This document shows, piece by piece, positions 54,167 through 61,909 of a stretch of 64,000 nucleotides of DNA; within the stretch, counting starts at the first letter, position 1; the number at the start of each line of letters is the position of its first letter. Source of the stretch: Flavobacterium hydrophilum. Its GTDB lineage: Bacteria > Bacteroidota > Bacteroidia > Flavobacteriales > Flavobacteriaceae. The notes beneath the pieces are model-generated. The model was not told the origin of the DNA. It made no database searches and saw only the letters and a program-made list of their open reading frames with translations. Location: positions 62,001 through 126,000 of the forward strand of contig NZ_QJHL01000004.1 of the NCBI RefSeq assembly GCF_003202405.1, read 5' to 3'. Both the position numbers and the translations under genes were made by a program.

Positions 54167-54817
54167 ATGAACAACAAGCTATCTATCACTTACTTAATTT
54201 TAATTATTACACCTATCGTCTTTAGTTGTCGTGGCCCTGTAAAAGAAGAAAATAAAAACAACACATTGGCAAGCTCCTTATCAGTAGATGCAGCAAATGA
54301 AAAATACGTTATAGATATCAAAGAAAGTGTTGTGACATGGAAAGGGTCTAATCTACTGGGTTCAAATAATCACACAGGATATGTCTATATATCAAAAGGA
54401 GAACTGATAATTAAAAACGGCAATCTTATGGGAGGTACAGCCGAAGTGGACATGAATACTATTGAAGATGAAAAACACGGGAGAAATAATGGACTTGTTG
54501 ATCATTTAAAAGAGCCTGATTTTTTTGATGTTAAAAAATTTCCCTCTTCAACAATCGTACTTTCTAAAGCTGCGCCAATAAACAGCGAGAATAGGAAAGT
54601 TGCAGGCAACCTGACTATTAAAGGGATCACTCAGCCAGTTACTTTTCCAGCCAAAATGGAGATTAAAGATGGAATTGCCAAACTGAATGGCAGACTGGTC
54701 ATTGACCGGACAAAATGGGATATCCGTTATAAATCAGGAAAATTCTATGATCTTTTGGCTGATCAGACTATATCGGATTCTATAGAATTCTATATAAAGA
54801 TTGTAGCAAAAAGATAA
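54167..54817 (+). CDS. YceI-family lipoprotein
   Basis: The ATG at 54167 gives 216 residues and a lipoprotein signal (I-V-F-S-C-R-G); a longer frame overlapping the previous gene is not used. The YceI lipocalin-like fold is clear: V-V-T-W-K-G-S-N, T-G-Y-V-Y-I-S-K-G, G-G-T-A-E-V-D-M-N-T-I, D-F-F-D-V-K-K-F-P-S-S-T and G-N-L-T-I-K-G-I-T-Q-P-V. YceI proteins bind amphiphiles or isoprenoid quinones in the periplasm. It may share an mRNA with the gene 52 bp upstream, and a hairpin terminator follows. Confidence 0.85.
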   Translation: MNNKLSITYLILIITPIVFSCRGPVKEENKNNTLASSLSVDAANEKYVIDIKESVVTWKGSNLLGSNNHTGYVYISKGELIIKNGNLMGGTAEVDMNTIEDEKHGRNNGLVDHLKEPDFFDVKKFPSSTIVLSKAAPINSENRKVAGNLTIKGITQPVTFPAKMEIKDGIAKLNGRLVIDRTKWDIRYKSGKFYDLLADQTISDSIEFYIKIVAKR

Positions 54818-54854
54818 ATCTGAATTGATTTGTCAAGTTTCAAAAAATCTTATA

Positions 54855-54884
54855 AAAAACTTCTTAAGAAATTAAGGAGTTTTT
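54855..54884 (+). terminator. Terminator after the YceI gene
   Basis: AAAACTTCTTAA and TTAAGGAGTTTT pair with one T-G wobble around a GAAA tetraloop, with a short T tail. Confidence 0.7.
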
Positions 54885-54989
54885 GGTAGGCTGTGTGGAT
54901 TTGCAATCGAACACTTAATCCCTGATTTTGACATTTTTTGAAGCTGTAAAATGAGTTATTTAATTAAGAAATGGTAATATGAAATATTT

Positions 54990-55499
54990 TTATTTTTCGT
55001 TAAGCAATGGTATTATATTATTTTCATCCAGTGAGTAACTATCATTTTCGAGATATAATTTTTGAAAAGCTAATAAATCGTTTAGAGTGTCTTCAAGCAT
55101 CCGGTACATTTTTCTGAAAAAATCTTCTCTGCTAAATCCTGGATTGAAAATCATTGTCATCTTCACAATTCCATCAGAATTATTGTTATACCCGTGAACT
55201 GAAAATCTAGGTATGTGGATTACACTTCCTGTTTCCGCTGTCACTTCTCCAGTTGCTGTAAGGACAGTCAAAATTCCTTCACGGACTATGAATGTTTCGT
55301 CCATTTCTTTGTGGTAATGCAATTTCGGACCTCTTGTATTTGCTTCCATTTCAATTTCATATAAGCCAAGTTGATTATTGGTTAAAGTGGTCGGAATAAT
55401 TACTTTTAATTTATTTCCGTGGCTTTGAAACTGCTCATTTTTATGTGATGGAACGATGACTGAGTCGTCATTCCATTCTTTTAAAAGTAGATATTTCAT
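54990..55499 (-). CDS. Cupin-domain protein
   Basis: The ATG at 55499 gives 169 residues; an upstream frame would overlap the preceding gene. A cupin barrel spans ~30-125: L-H-Y-H-K-E-M-D-E-T-F-I-V-R-E-G (H-x-H-x4-E plus G motif 1) and S-V-I-H-I-P-R-F-S-V-H-G-Y (motif 2) supply the His/Glu metal ligands. The C terminus is helical. It lies 4 bp after the DUF1398 stop, so the two form an operon. Such stand-alone cupins may be dioxygenases or isomerases; activity unknown. Confidence 0.8.
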   Translation of the reverse strand: MKYLLLKEWNDDSVIVPSHKNEQFQSHGNKLKVIIPTTLTNNQLGLYEIEMEANTRGPKLHYHKEMDETFIVREGILTVLTATGEVTAETGSVIHIPRFSVHGYNNNSDGIVKMTMIFNPGFSREDFFRKMYRMLEDTLNDLLAFQKLYLENDSYSLDENNIIPLLNEK

Positions 55500-55503
55500 G
55501 GTT

Positions 55504-55998
55504 TTAGTTTTGTGGAATATCTTCAACCAAAATTTCATTTCCTGCCTTGTCGAAATAGGTACAAGTCATTTTATCCATACAGATTTCCCATTTTTCGATG
55601 CCAAAACCTGCACACATTTTAATGAAAGTTAAGAAATCTGTTTTGCCCTGCTGATGAGAAATCAACTCGGCTTTAAATTCATCAGTTTTTGAAGTGTAGG
55701 CTATTACTAACGGTTCATACTTTGCAGGCACTTTTGCTATATAATCGTTTGAACCGTGATAATCAATATGTCCATCGGCTACATAAGCTTCATAGTGAGT
55801 AACGCCTAATAACTTAATTTCCTTGATGTATGACGGAAAGTCTGCACCTGATTTTACTTTACGATGAGCTGTTTTGATTTGTTCTACTGTAAACATTTTT
55901 TCTTGTTTTTTAATTGTTAAACGATTTTTTGAATTACACGCAATCATAATGCTCAAACTTGATAGTATGATTGTCGGTTTCAAAATTGATTTTATCAT
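55504..55998 (-). CDS. DUF1398-family protein with a lipoprotein-like leader
   Basis: 164 residues from the ATG at 55998; a TTG start nine codons earlier is less likely. DUF1398 proteins usually begin at the M-F-T-V-E-Q-I-K-T-A-H-R-K-V-K-S-G motif, here at residue ~35. In front of it is a hydrophobic leader ending I-M-I-A-C-N-S-K-N, which reads as a lipoprotein signal. Either it is an exported version or translation begins at the inner Met. The core keeps G-A-D-F-P-S-Y-I-K-E-I-K and H-I-D-Y-H-G. Family function unknown; it is cotranscribed with a cupin. Confidence 0.7.
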   Translation of the reverse strand: MIKSILKPTIILSSLSIMIACNSKNRLTIKKQEKMFTVEQIKTAHRKVKSGADFPSYIKEIKLLGVTHYEAYVADGHIDYHGSNDYIAKVPAKYEPLVIAYTSKTDEFKAELISHQQGKTDFLTFIKMCAGFGIEKWEICMDKMTCTYFDKAGNEILVEDIPQN

Positions 55999-56069
55999 TG
56001 TCTTTACATTAAGATTGCAATGCAAAGATGAGATGATAAAAAAAACTGTAATTGTAAAAAATCGTTTCC

Positions 56070-56834
56070 CTACAAGAAGCGTTTGAAATTTTCAGGAGTG
56101 TCTCCTGTAAATTGTTTGAAGTCTTTGATGAAATGAGCCTGATCAAAGAAATTGTTTTCGTAGCAGATTTCAGTCAACGTTTTAGTTTTGTTCAAATTAT
56201 CAAGAACTGTATTGAAACGAACAATTGAAGCAAATTTTTTAGCAGTAGTCCCTACCACTTTTCTAAATCGCTTTTCAAACGGACTCTGACTGATAAATAG
56301 CTTATCGCTTAATTCTTTAATACGGATAGTTCCATTACTTTGATAAATAAGCTTAACAGCTTCAACAATCAATTTATCTGTTTCCAGGTCTTTAAGTTGC
56401 GATATTAAAAACTGCTCAACTACCTTAATTCGATTTTTATCGGAAGTAGCAGTTACTATTTTTTCTTCAACTTCCGCAACGCTATTTTTGTCAAAAACAG
56501 CATCAAGTGAAAGGCTTAAATTAAAGAGTTCATTGGCAGGATGTGAGGCAAAATGAGCAAAGCCAATTTCAGTAAAGTAAACCAAGATTGTTCCGATGTC
56601 TGCCGAACTTTTAAAGATTTTATAACCGTCGGTAATTCCGGTAATTCCTGCTGTAGCCAGTTTGCATTTGGTATTATCTTTTAGGGTTTCAAGCTGACCT
56701 CTGTACTGAAAACCAAGAACCATTCCCGATGAAGGAAAAACTTTATATTCATTTTCCAATTCGTTCTCCGACACTACAAAATATTTAATGTAGGGCCTTA
56801 ATTGTTCAGTTGGAAAATGCTTTTCAAATTTCAT
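56070..56834 (-). CDS. AraC-family transcriptional regulator
   Basis: 254 residues. An N-terminal domain (~1-140; L-R-P-Y-I-K-Y-F-V-V-S-E-N, F-P-S-S-G-M-V-L-G-F-Q-Y) of the DUF6597-like kind precedes a C-terminal double helix-turn-helix (~160-250), with I-K-E-L-S-D-K-L-F-I-S-Q-S-P-F-E-K-R-F-R-K-V and T-E-I-C-Y-E-N-N-F-F-D-Q-A-H-F-I-K-D-F-K-Q-F-T-G. It is 71 bp upstream of the DUF1398-cupin pair in the same direction and may regulate it. Confidence 0.88.
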   Translation of the reverse strand: MKFEKHFPTEQLRPYIKYFVVSENELENEYKVFPSSGMVLGFQYRGQLETLKDNTKCKLATAGITGITDGYKIFKSSADIGTILVYFTEIGFAHFASHPANELFNLSLSLDAVFDKNSVAEVEEKIVTATSDKNRIKVVEQFLISQLKDLETDKLIVEAVKLIYQSNGTIRIKELSDKLFISQSPFEKRFRKVVGTTAKKFASIVRFNTVLDNLNKTKTLTEICYENNFFDQAHFIKDFKQFTGDTPENFKRFL

Positions 56835-57068
56835 TGTTTGTCTTTTATCTCTGTAAAGTTTTACAATAGTAAAATAAAAAAAGAATACTATGAATAATGT
56901 TTTTGAAAAAAAACTTTAAAATCAAATGACTTTGGAGGTTGCTAAATTTTTGTGGCTATCAGGAATTACAATCGAACACTCAATTATAATTCTGACGTTT
57001 TTCTTGTCTGAGAGATACAAAAAACTAAACTGTATAAAAAATAGGATTAGTTTTTCTACATCTTAATT

Positions 57069-57425
57069 TTAATCTAAACGTTTTAAAATGAGCAATCGTA
57101 AACGTTCTTCATGCTCCTCTCCCCAATTCCCAATAGCTGAAATTACAGGAATTAGTGTTTTTCCAAAATCTGTCAGGCTATATTCGACTTTAGGAGGCAC
57201 TACAGGGTAAATAATTTTTGAGACAAGTTCATGTTCTTCTAACTCCTTCAGCTGAATATTTAAAACCCTGCGTGAAGCATCCGGTATTTTACGCTGCAAT
57301 TCACTTGGCCTTTTATGGCCATCATTAATAAACCAAAGCAAACGTATCTTCCATTTGCCGTAAAGTACTTCACCTATTAGGTCAAGCCCGCAGTTTAAGT
57401 TAGGTATTGTTTTTCTTTCATACAT
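57069..57425 (-). CDS. HxlR-family winged-helix regulator
   Basis: 118 residues, the normal size. The HxlR pattern is complete: L-I-G-E-V-L-Y-G-K-W-K-I-R-L-L-W, R-P-S-E-L-Q-R-K-I-P, R-V-L-N-I-Q-L-K-E-L-E-E and V-P-P-K-V-E-Y-S-L-T-D-F-G. A Cys at residue 12 (L-N-C-G) may be a redox sensor, as in several HxlR proteins that respond to aldehydes or oxidants. It is divergent from an SDR gene and two inverted repeats lie between them, so it probably represses that gene. Confidence 0.9.
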   Translation of the reverse strand: MYERKTIPNLNCGLDLIGEVLYGKWKIRLLWFINDGHKRPSELQRKIPDASRRVLNIQLKELEEHELVSKIIYPVVPPKVEYSLTDFGKTLIPVISAIGNWGEEHEERLRLLILKRLD

Positions 57426-57460
57426 ATTACAAAAGTAATCCTATGTTCCTATATATACAA

Positions 57461-57481
57461 TAGGGGAATAATTTATCCCTA
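57461..57481. promoter_or_regulatory. Inverted repeat in the HxlR/SDR divergent region (1)
   Basis: TAGGG and CCCTA arms enclose an 11-nt AT-rich core, 36 bp upstream of the HxlR start. A candidate operator or promoter-overlapping site. Confidence 0.35.
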
Positions 57482-57496
57482 TATGAATCGTAACTC

Positions 57497-57512
57497 CTTA
57501 CTTGTGAGTAAG
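57497..57512. promoter_or_regulatory. Candidate HxlR operator (CTTACT-TGTG-AGTAAG)
   Basis: A perfect 6-bp-arm palindrome with a 4-bp centre, midway between the divergent HxlR and SDR genes. HxlR-type operators often have this size; binding is inferred. Confidence 0.5.
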
Positions 57513-57561
57513 TAACATACTTCCGAGATTTGTACTATAGAAATTTAAAATACAACATAGG

Positions 57562-58344
57562 ATGGATTATCAAAATGAATTATCAGGGAAGATTGCCTTA
57601 GTAACAGGAGGTACAAAAGGAGCAGGAAAGGCAATTGCAGAAAGATTGCTGCAAGCGGGTGCAGCGGTAATTATTACCGCAAGAAATGCACCAGAAAAAG
57701 AAAATAACAAGCTGCATTTCATTCCTTCGGATTTAAGTAAGAAAGAAGGAGTACAAAAAGTAGTCAGCGAAGTGCTATCGGTTTATGGAAGACTGGACAT
57801 TCTTGTGAACAACCTCGGTTCCTCAACAACACCCGCTGGTGGCTTTAGCGTATTAACCGATGAAGATTGGGAATCAACCCTACAGGCTAATTTGCTTGCT
57901 CCTGTTCGACTAGACAGAGGATTTTTGCCACAAATGATAGATCAAAAAAGTGGTGTCATTATTCATATTGCCTCAATCCAGGGCAAATTGCCTTTGTATG
58001 ATTCTACTTTGCCTTATGCCGCTGCAAAAGCAGGATTAAGAAATTATAGTAAAAGTTTATCGAATGAAGTTACGCCTAAAGGTATTCGTGTGCTGACTGT
58101 TTCACCGGGATGGATAAATACAACGGCATCCAAAGCGTGGTTGGGTGAGATTGCAAGAAACGCAAATAGTACTGTAGAAGAAGCTCAACAAAGTGTTATG
58201 GATGCGTTGGGTGGAATACCTTATGGCAGGCCTGCCGAATCGGAAGAAGTAGCTGAATTAATTGGTTTCCTTGTTTCACCAAGAGCTAGTTATTTAACAG
58301 GAACAGAATTTATAATCGATGGTGGTACAGTGCCCACAATTTAA
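57562..58344 (+). CDS. SDR-family oxidoreductase
   Basis: 260 residues. Rossmann motif T-G-G-T-K-G-A-G-K (15-23), N-N-L-G (~84-87), the catalytic S-I-Q-G (Ser ~138) with Y-A-A-A-K (Tyr ~151, Lys ~155), and P-G-W-I (~182) are present; the C terminus F-I-I-D-G-G-T-V-P is of the classical type. It is divergent from an HxlR repressor and followed after 18 bp by an NTF2-like protein, a common stress-inducible arrangement. Substrate unknown. Confidence 0.9.
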   Translation: MDYQNELSGKIALVTGGTKGAGKAIAERLLQAGAAVIITARNAPEKENNKLHFIPSDLSKKEGVQKVVSEVLSVYGRLDILVNNLGSSTTPAGGFSVLTDEDWESTLQANLLAPVRLDRGFLPQMIDQKSGVIIHIASIQGKLPLYDSTLPYAAAKAGLRNYSKSLSNEVTPKGIRVLTVSPGWINTTASKAWLGEIARNANSTVEEAQQSVMDALGGIPYGRPAESEEVAELIGFLVSPRASYLTGTEFIIDGGTVPTI

Positions 58345-58362
58345 TAATCTTTAAGAATAAAA

Positions 58363-58686
58363 ATGAACTTACCAAAAGTAATAATTGACCTGATAAAAGC
58401 GCAAAACGAATTCGACAGTGTTGCCTATGCTAATTGTTTTTCAGAAACTGGAGTAATGCTTGATGAAGGTAAGACCCATAAAGGAAGGGTTGAAATCCAA
58501 CATATGATAGACGAGGCAAATAAAAAGTACCAATCAGTGATGAATCCTCTTGAATATACTGAAAATGATACGAAGAGTATCTTATCAGCAACGTGTTCGG
58601 GTACATTTCCAGGAAGCCCGATAACATTAAAATTTCATTTTGATATTATTGATGGACAAATTCAACATTTAAAAGTAACAGATTAA
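58363..58686 (+). CDS. SnoaL/NTF2-like small protein
   Basis: 107 residues. Opening helix L-I-K-A-Q-N-E-F-D-S-V-A-Y-A-N-C-F, then T-H-K-G-R-V-E-I-Q-H-M-I-D-E-A and ending strands L-K-F-H-F-D-I-I-D-G-Q-I-Q-H-L-K-V, the cone-shaped NTF2 fold. Such proteins are isomerases, hydrolases or ligand binders. It is cotranscribed with the SDR and may act on the same compound. Confidence 0.75.
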   Translation: MNLPKVIIDLIKAQNEFDSVAYANCFSETGVMLDEGKTHKGRVEIQHMIDEANKKYQSVMNPLEYTENDTKSILSATCSGTFPGSPITLKFHFDIIDGQIQHLKVTD

Positions 58687-58731
58687 AAAATAAAAGAGAG
58701 TGTGACTGTTTACTGTAAATTATTAAATGAC

Positions 58732-58756
58732 AAAGCCATTGGAATCCAATGGCTTT
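58732..58756. terminator. Terminator hairpin between the NTF2-like gene and the tRNA
   Basis: AAAGCCATTGG and CCAATGGCTTT pair around AAT. It could end both the + strand SDR operon and the - strand tRNA transcript. Confidence 0.75.
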
Positions 58757-58767
58757 ATTGTCTTTTG

Positions 58768-58842
58768 TGGGCGATGAGGGGTTCGAACCCCCGACCCCCT
58801 CGGTGTAAACGAGGTGCTCTGAACCAGCTGAGCTAATCGCCC
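58768..58842 (-). tRNA. tRNA-Val (anticodon TAC)
   Basis: Read on the minus strand: acceptor GGGCGAT pairs with ATCGCCC; D arm GCTC...GAGC; anticodon stem CCTCG/CGAGG with loop TTTACAC giving anticodon TAC; T arm with TTCGAAC loop and the usual GG/CC stem. The discriminator is A and no CCA is encoded, as usual for this phylum. Confidence 0.95.
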
Positions 58843-59017
58843 TTTCGGGTTGCAATGTCTTGCGTTATTGCGAGTGCAAATATACGTTAGTTTTTCAGTT
58901 CTCCAAAGAAATTGCTTTAAAAATTCAAATAATTTGCACTAAAACTTATATTTTGCTGGAATTGAATTTGTTATAAAAGTGTTTTTTTGAACTTTTTTAC
59001 CCTAATTTGATTCTGGC

Positions 59018-60244
59018 TTATCCTAAAGGCAATTCTGCAACCACAAAAGTACTTCCGCCTACATAAATAAAATCATTTTCACAGGCATTTTTCCTGGCTG
59101 CTGCAAAAGCATCTTTCACAGAATCGTATTTTTCGCCAAATAAATCCTGATTTTTCGCCGCTTCTTTGAGAATTTCAGTAGCCAAACCTCTGGATGAATC
59201 CGGTCTGCAGAAATAATAAATTGCCTTTTTTGGGAAAAGAGGTAAAATCGAATCCAGGTCTTTGTCGTTTACAACGCCCAAAACAATATGCAGATTCTCA
59301 AAAGTTTCTTTCCGGATCTGATTCATGACAACTGTCAGGCCATGTTTGTTGTGTGCCGTGTCGCAAATAATTTTAGGGTTTTCACCCAATTGCTGCCATC
59401 TTCCCTGCAAACCTGTGTTTTTGAAAACTTGTAATAAACCTTTTTTTAAATTTTCATCAGAAACTTTAAATTTGTTTTGAGCATTTAAAACTGCAATGGT
59501 CTCCTGAACTGTTTTTTTATTATGAAACTGATAATCGCCAATTAAATCAGAAGGAAAAACTTCAGCAATCAAATCGGATGCAAAATAAATCGGAGCCTTT
59601 TTTTCTTCGGCTTTAGCCAAAAAAACTGACTGTGTTTCCGGAGTATATTCGCCAATGACAACGGGAACATTCGGTTTAATAATGCCTGCTTTTTCTCCCG
59701 CAATAGCTTCCAGTGTGTTTCCTAAAAACTGTGTATGGTCCAAACCAATATTTGTAATTACTGAAATTAAAGGCGTGATAATATTTGTAGCGTCTAATCT
59801 TCCGCCTAAACCAACTTCAATGATAGCAATATCAACTTTCTCAGAAGCAAAATAATCAAAAGCCAGACCCACTGACATTTCGAAAAAACTCAAATCATTG
59901 GCTTCAAAAAAATCTTTGTGTTTGGCAATAAAATCGATAACAAATTCTTCTGAAATTTCTACGCCGCTAATTTTTATTCTTTCCCTGAAATCTTTCAAAT
60001 GTGGCGAAGTGTACAATCCAACCTTATATCCGGATTCCTGTAAAACAGAAGCCAGCATATGCGAAGTTGATCCTTTTCCGTTAGTTCCGGCCACATGAAT
60101 GCATTTTAACCTGTTTTGAGGATTATCAAGATGCGCCGCCAATAATTTAATGTTGGTTAAGTCTTCTTTGTAGGCAGAAGCGCCCAGAAGCTGATACATC
60201 GGCAATTGATTAAACATCCAGTTTGTTGTTTCCTGATAGTTCAT
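59018..60244 (-). CDS. folC: Bifunctional folylpolyglutamate synthase/dihydrofolate synthase
   Basis: 408 residues, normal length. ATP-binding G-T-N-G-K-G-S-T (53-60) with Y-T-S-P-H-L-K-D-F-R-E-R-I (~78-90), the L-D-H-T-Q-F-L-G loop and G-E-K-A-G-I-I-K-P metal-site segment, and the D-T-A-H-N-K-H-G substrate motif in the C-terminal domain are all intact. It adds glutamate to folates. Two adjacent systems diverge from its start: exbB-exbD on the + strand. It is a housekeeping gene. Confidence 0.95.
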   Translation of the reverse strand: MNYQETTNWMFNQLPMYQLLGASAYKEDLTNIKLLAAHLDNPQNRLKCIHVAGTNGKGSTSHMLASVLQESGYKVGLYTSPHLKDFRERIKISGVEISEEFVIDFIAKHKDFFEANDLSFFEMSVGLAFDYFASEKVDIAIIEVGLGGRLDATNIITPLISVITNIGLDHTQFLGNTLEAIAGEKAGIIKPNVPVVIGEYTPETQSVFLAKAEEKKAPIYFASDLIAEVFPSDLIGDYQFHNKKTVQETIAVLNAQNKFKVSDENLKKGLLQVFKNTGLQGRWQQLGENPKIICDTAHNKHGLTVVMNQIRKETFENLHIVLGVVNDKDLDSILPLFPKKAIYYFCRPDSSRGLATEILKEAAKNQDLFGEKYDSVKDAFAAARKNACENDFIYVGGSTFVVAELPLG

Positions 60245-60373
60245 TTTTGAATAAAAATAGGGGTTAATTGAAATAATTTTCGATTTTATTAGTTTAATAA
60301 TAGAGTGAAAATTATCTTTATTGCAAATTTCAAATATTTTTTAGAATTAATTATTATAAACCAGAATTAATAT

Positions 60374-61069
60374 ATGTTTAGCTTCATTCAATTACAAACT
60401 GATACCATCGCAAATGCCGCATCTAACGTAGTTATCGAACAAGTTGCACCCAATACAGAAATCTCAGTTTTAGGATTTATCTTAAAAGGAGGTTTTTTCT
60501 TAATACCAATTGCCATTTTATTATTTTATACCATTTATGTTATCATTGAACGCTATTTGTATATCACAAGAGCATCAAAAATAGACAATCGTTTAATGCA
60601 GGATGTGGGAGACAAACTGCACTCCGGAAATATAGAACTGGCCAGATCTATTGTAGAAAGAAGCAATACGTCTGCCGGAAATATTTTAAAAGAAGGCGTT
60701 TTGGTTATCGGGCGTCCGATTGCTGAAATCGAATCGAATATGGATCGTGCCGCCGATATTGAAATTGGCGAAATGGAAAGCCGTTTAGGGCATCTTGGAC
60801 TTATTGCAGGTATCGCACCAACGCTTGGATTCGTCGGTACTATTTCTGGTGTAATTAAGATTTTCTACAGCATTTCGGTAACAGAGAATATTAGTATCGG
60901 AAACATTTCCGGTGGATTGTACGAAAAAATGATCAGTAGTGGGGCAGGACTTATTGTGGGGATTATTGCCTACAGTGCGTACCATATTCTGAATGGTAAA
61001 ATTGACGATTTTGCCTTGAAAATCCAGAAACAAATATTAGAATTTGTCAATATAATTCAAAGAGCATAA
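60374..61069 (+). CDS. exbB: ExbB/TolQ/MotA-type proton channel protein
   Basis: 231 residues. Three membrane segments (~30-52, ~138-160 and ~178-200) with the family motifs E-M-E-S-R-L-G-H-L-G-L-I-A-G-I-A-P-T-L-G-F-V-G-T-I-S-G and G-L-I-V-G-I-I-A-Y. It forms the proton channel that energises TonB-dependent outer-membrane uptake. exbD follows 3 bp downstream. A PUL-rich genome would need this for SusC-type transport. Confidence 0.93.
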   Translation: MFSFIQLQTDTIANAASNVVIEQVAPNTEISVLGFILKGGFFLIPIAILLFYTIYVIIERYLYITRASKIDNRLMQDVGDKLHSGNIELARSIVERSNTSAGNILKEGVLVIGRPIAEIESNMDRAADIEIGEMESRLGHLGLIAGIAPTLGFVGTISGVIKIFYSISVTENISIGNISGGLYEKMISSGAGLIVGIIAYSAYHILNGKIDDFALKIQKQILEFVNIIQRA

Positions 61070-61072
61070 GCC

Positions 61073-61468
61073 ATGTCAATCAAGAGAAAAAGAAGATTTC
61101 ATGCTGAGGTGGCGACATCGTCGTTAAGTGATATTATGTTTTTCCTGCTGTTGTTTTTCCTGATTATTTCAACGCTTGCAAATCCGAATGTTATTAAAAT
61201 GACTTTGCCAAAAGCAAAATCCAATGAAAAAACGAATAAACAATTAATCAGTTTATCTGTTACTGAGGATAAAAAGTTCTATATCGACAAACAGCCGGTA
61301 GAGTTCGAAGAATTAGAAACCAGTCTGATGTCAAAAATAGGAGACGATAAAGAACAGACAGTTGTAGTTCGTATTCCTTTTAATCTTCAGGTTCAGGATC
61401 TGGTAGATGTATTACAGATAGGAGTAAAGAATAATTTAAAATTTGTAATTGCGACGAGTCCAAAGTAA
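61073..61468 (+). CDS. exbD: ExbD/TolR biopolymer transport protein
   Basis: 131 residues. One N-terminal membrane helix (~18-37: L-S-D-I-M-F-F-L-L-L-F-F-L-I-I-S-T) includes the essential Asp at D20, which binds protons. A short periplasmic ferredoxin-like domain follows. The pair with exbB is tight (3 bp). A dispersed repeat starts 11 bp after the stop. Confidence 0.92.
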   Translation: MSIKRKRRFHAEVATSSLSDIMFFLLLFFLIISTLANPNVIKMTLPKAKSNEKTNKQLISLSVTEDKKFYIDKQPVEFEELETSLMSKIGDDKEQTVVVRIPFNLQVQDLVDVLQIGVKNNLKFVIATSPK

Positions 61469-61478
61469 ATAATAATTT

Positions 61479-61637
61479 GGGCGTGACCACAATAAAAAAA
61501 TGGGCTAATCAGCAGTGTGTTGATTGGCCCATTTTTTTATTCCGGTCGGGCTATTTCCGCTACTTCGGTAGCCAGCTGCAAACGAAGTTCACTGAACTCC
61601 GATGAAAATAAAGATTAAGTGAAGTAATCCCTCACGC
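61479..61637 (+). repeat. GGGCGTGACC...CCCTCACGC dispersed repeat, copy D
   Basis: A ~21-bp stem (AATAAAAAAATGGGC arm with its complement, one wobble) is followed by GCTAC-TTCG-GTAGC, identical to copy A. A ~50-nt extra segment separates the hairpins from the ATCCCTCACGC end. Confidence 0.85.
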
Positions 61638-61714
61638 GAGAAAAGAGAGTATGGAAGAAAGAAAAAAGAGCACAGAGGAAGAACATAGATTAAAGAAATA
61701 GTAACCATAAAGTA

Positions 61715-61816
61715 TGTCATTTCGACGTAAGGAGAAATCACACAAGAAACTCCACAAAGAAATGTCGATAATCTTTGGCGATCAGCTAGTGTGATTTCTC
61801 CTCCGTCGAAATGACA
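61715..61816. repeat. TTCGACGTAAGGAG-family inverted repeat
   Basis: Arms TGTCATTTCGACGTAAGGAG and its near-complement enclose an unrelated ~44-nt core; the CACAC/GTGTG inner ends match the copy at 31776-31862. Confidence 0.82.
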
Positions 61817-61828
61817 AAAAAATGTAAT

Positions 61829-61867
61829 AAAAAAGGCTTTCTAATCATTTTCAGAAAGCCCTTTTTA
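61829..61867. terminator. Terminator hairpin at the exbD/tonB junction
   Basis: AAAAAGGCTTTCT pairs with AGAAAGCCCTTTTT with one bulged base, with A and T runs on both sides, so it could work in both directions. Confidence 0.8.
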
Positions 61868-61874
61868 TGTGATT

Positions 61875-61905
61875 GATTAATCTGTGTTAATCCGTGAAAT
61901 TTGTG
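61875..61905. repeat. 9-nt periodic AATCTGTG words
   Basis: AATCTGTGT, TAATCCGTG and AAATTTGTG are head to tail at 9-nt spacing, just beyond the tonB stop. These are diverged forms of the words in front of PUL genes. Confidence 0.55.
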
Positions 61906-61909
61906 TTTT

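Larger units (their letters stand above)
61469..61909. other. 441-bp intergenic region of stacked repeats between exbD and tonB
   Basis: No gene. It holds copy D of the GGGCGTGACC repeat (61479-61637), a TTCGACGTAAGGAG element (61715-61816), a terminator hairpin (61829-61867) and a 9-nt periodic word array (61875-61905). exbD and tonB converge here although in many Bacteroidota the three genes run in one direction. Confidence 0.85.
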
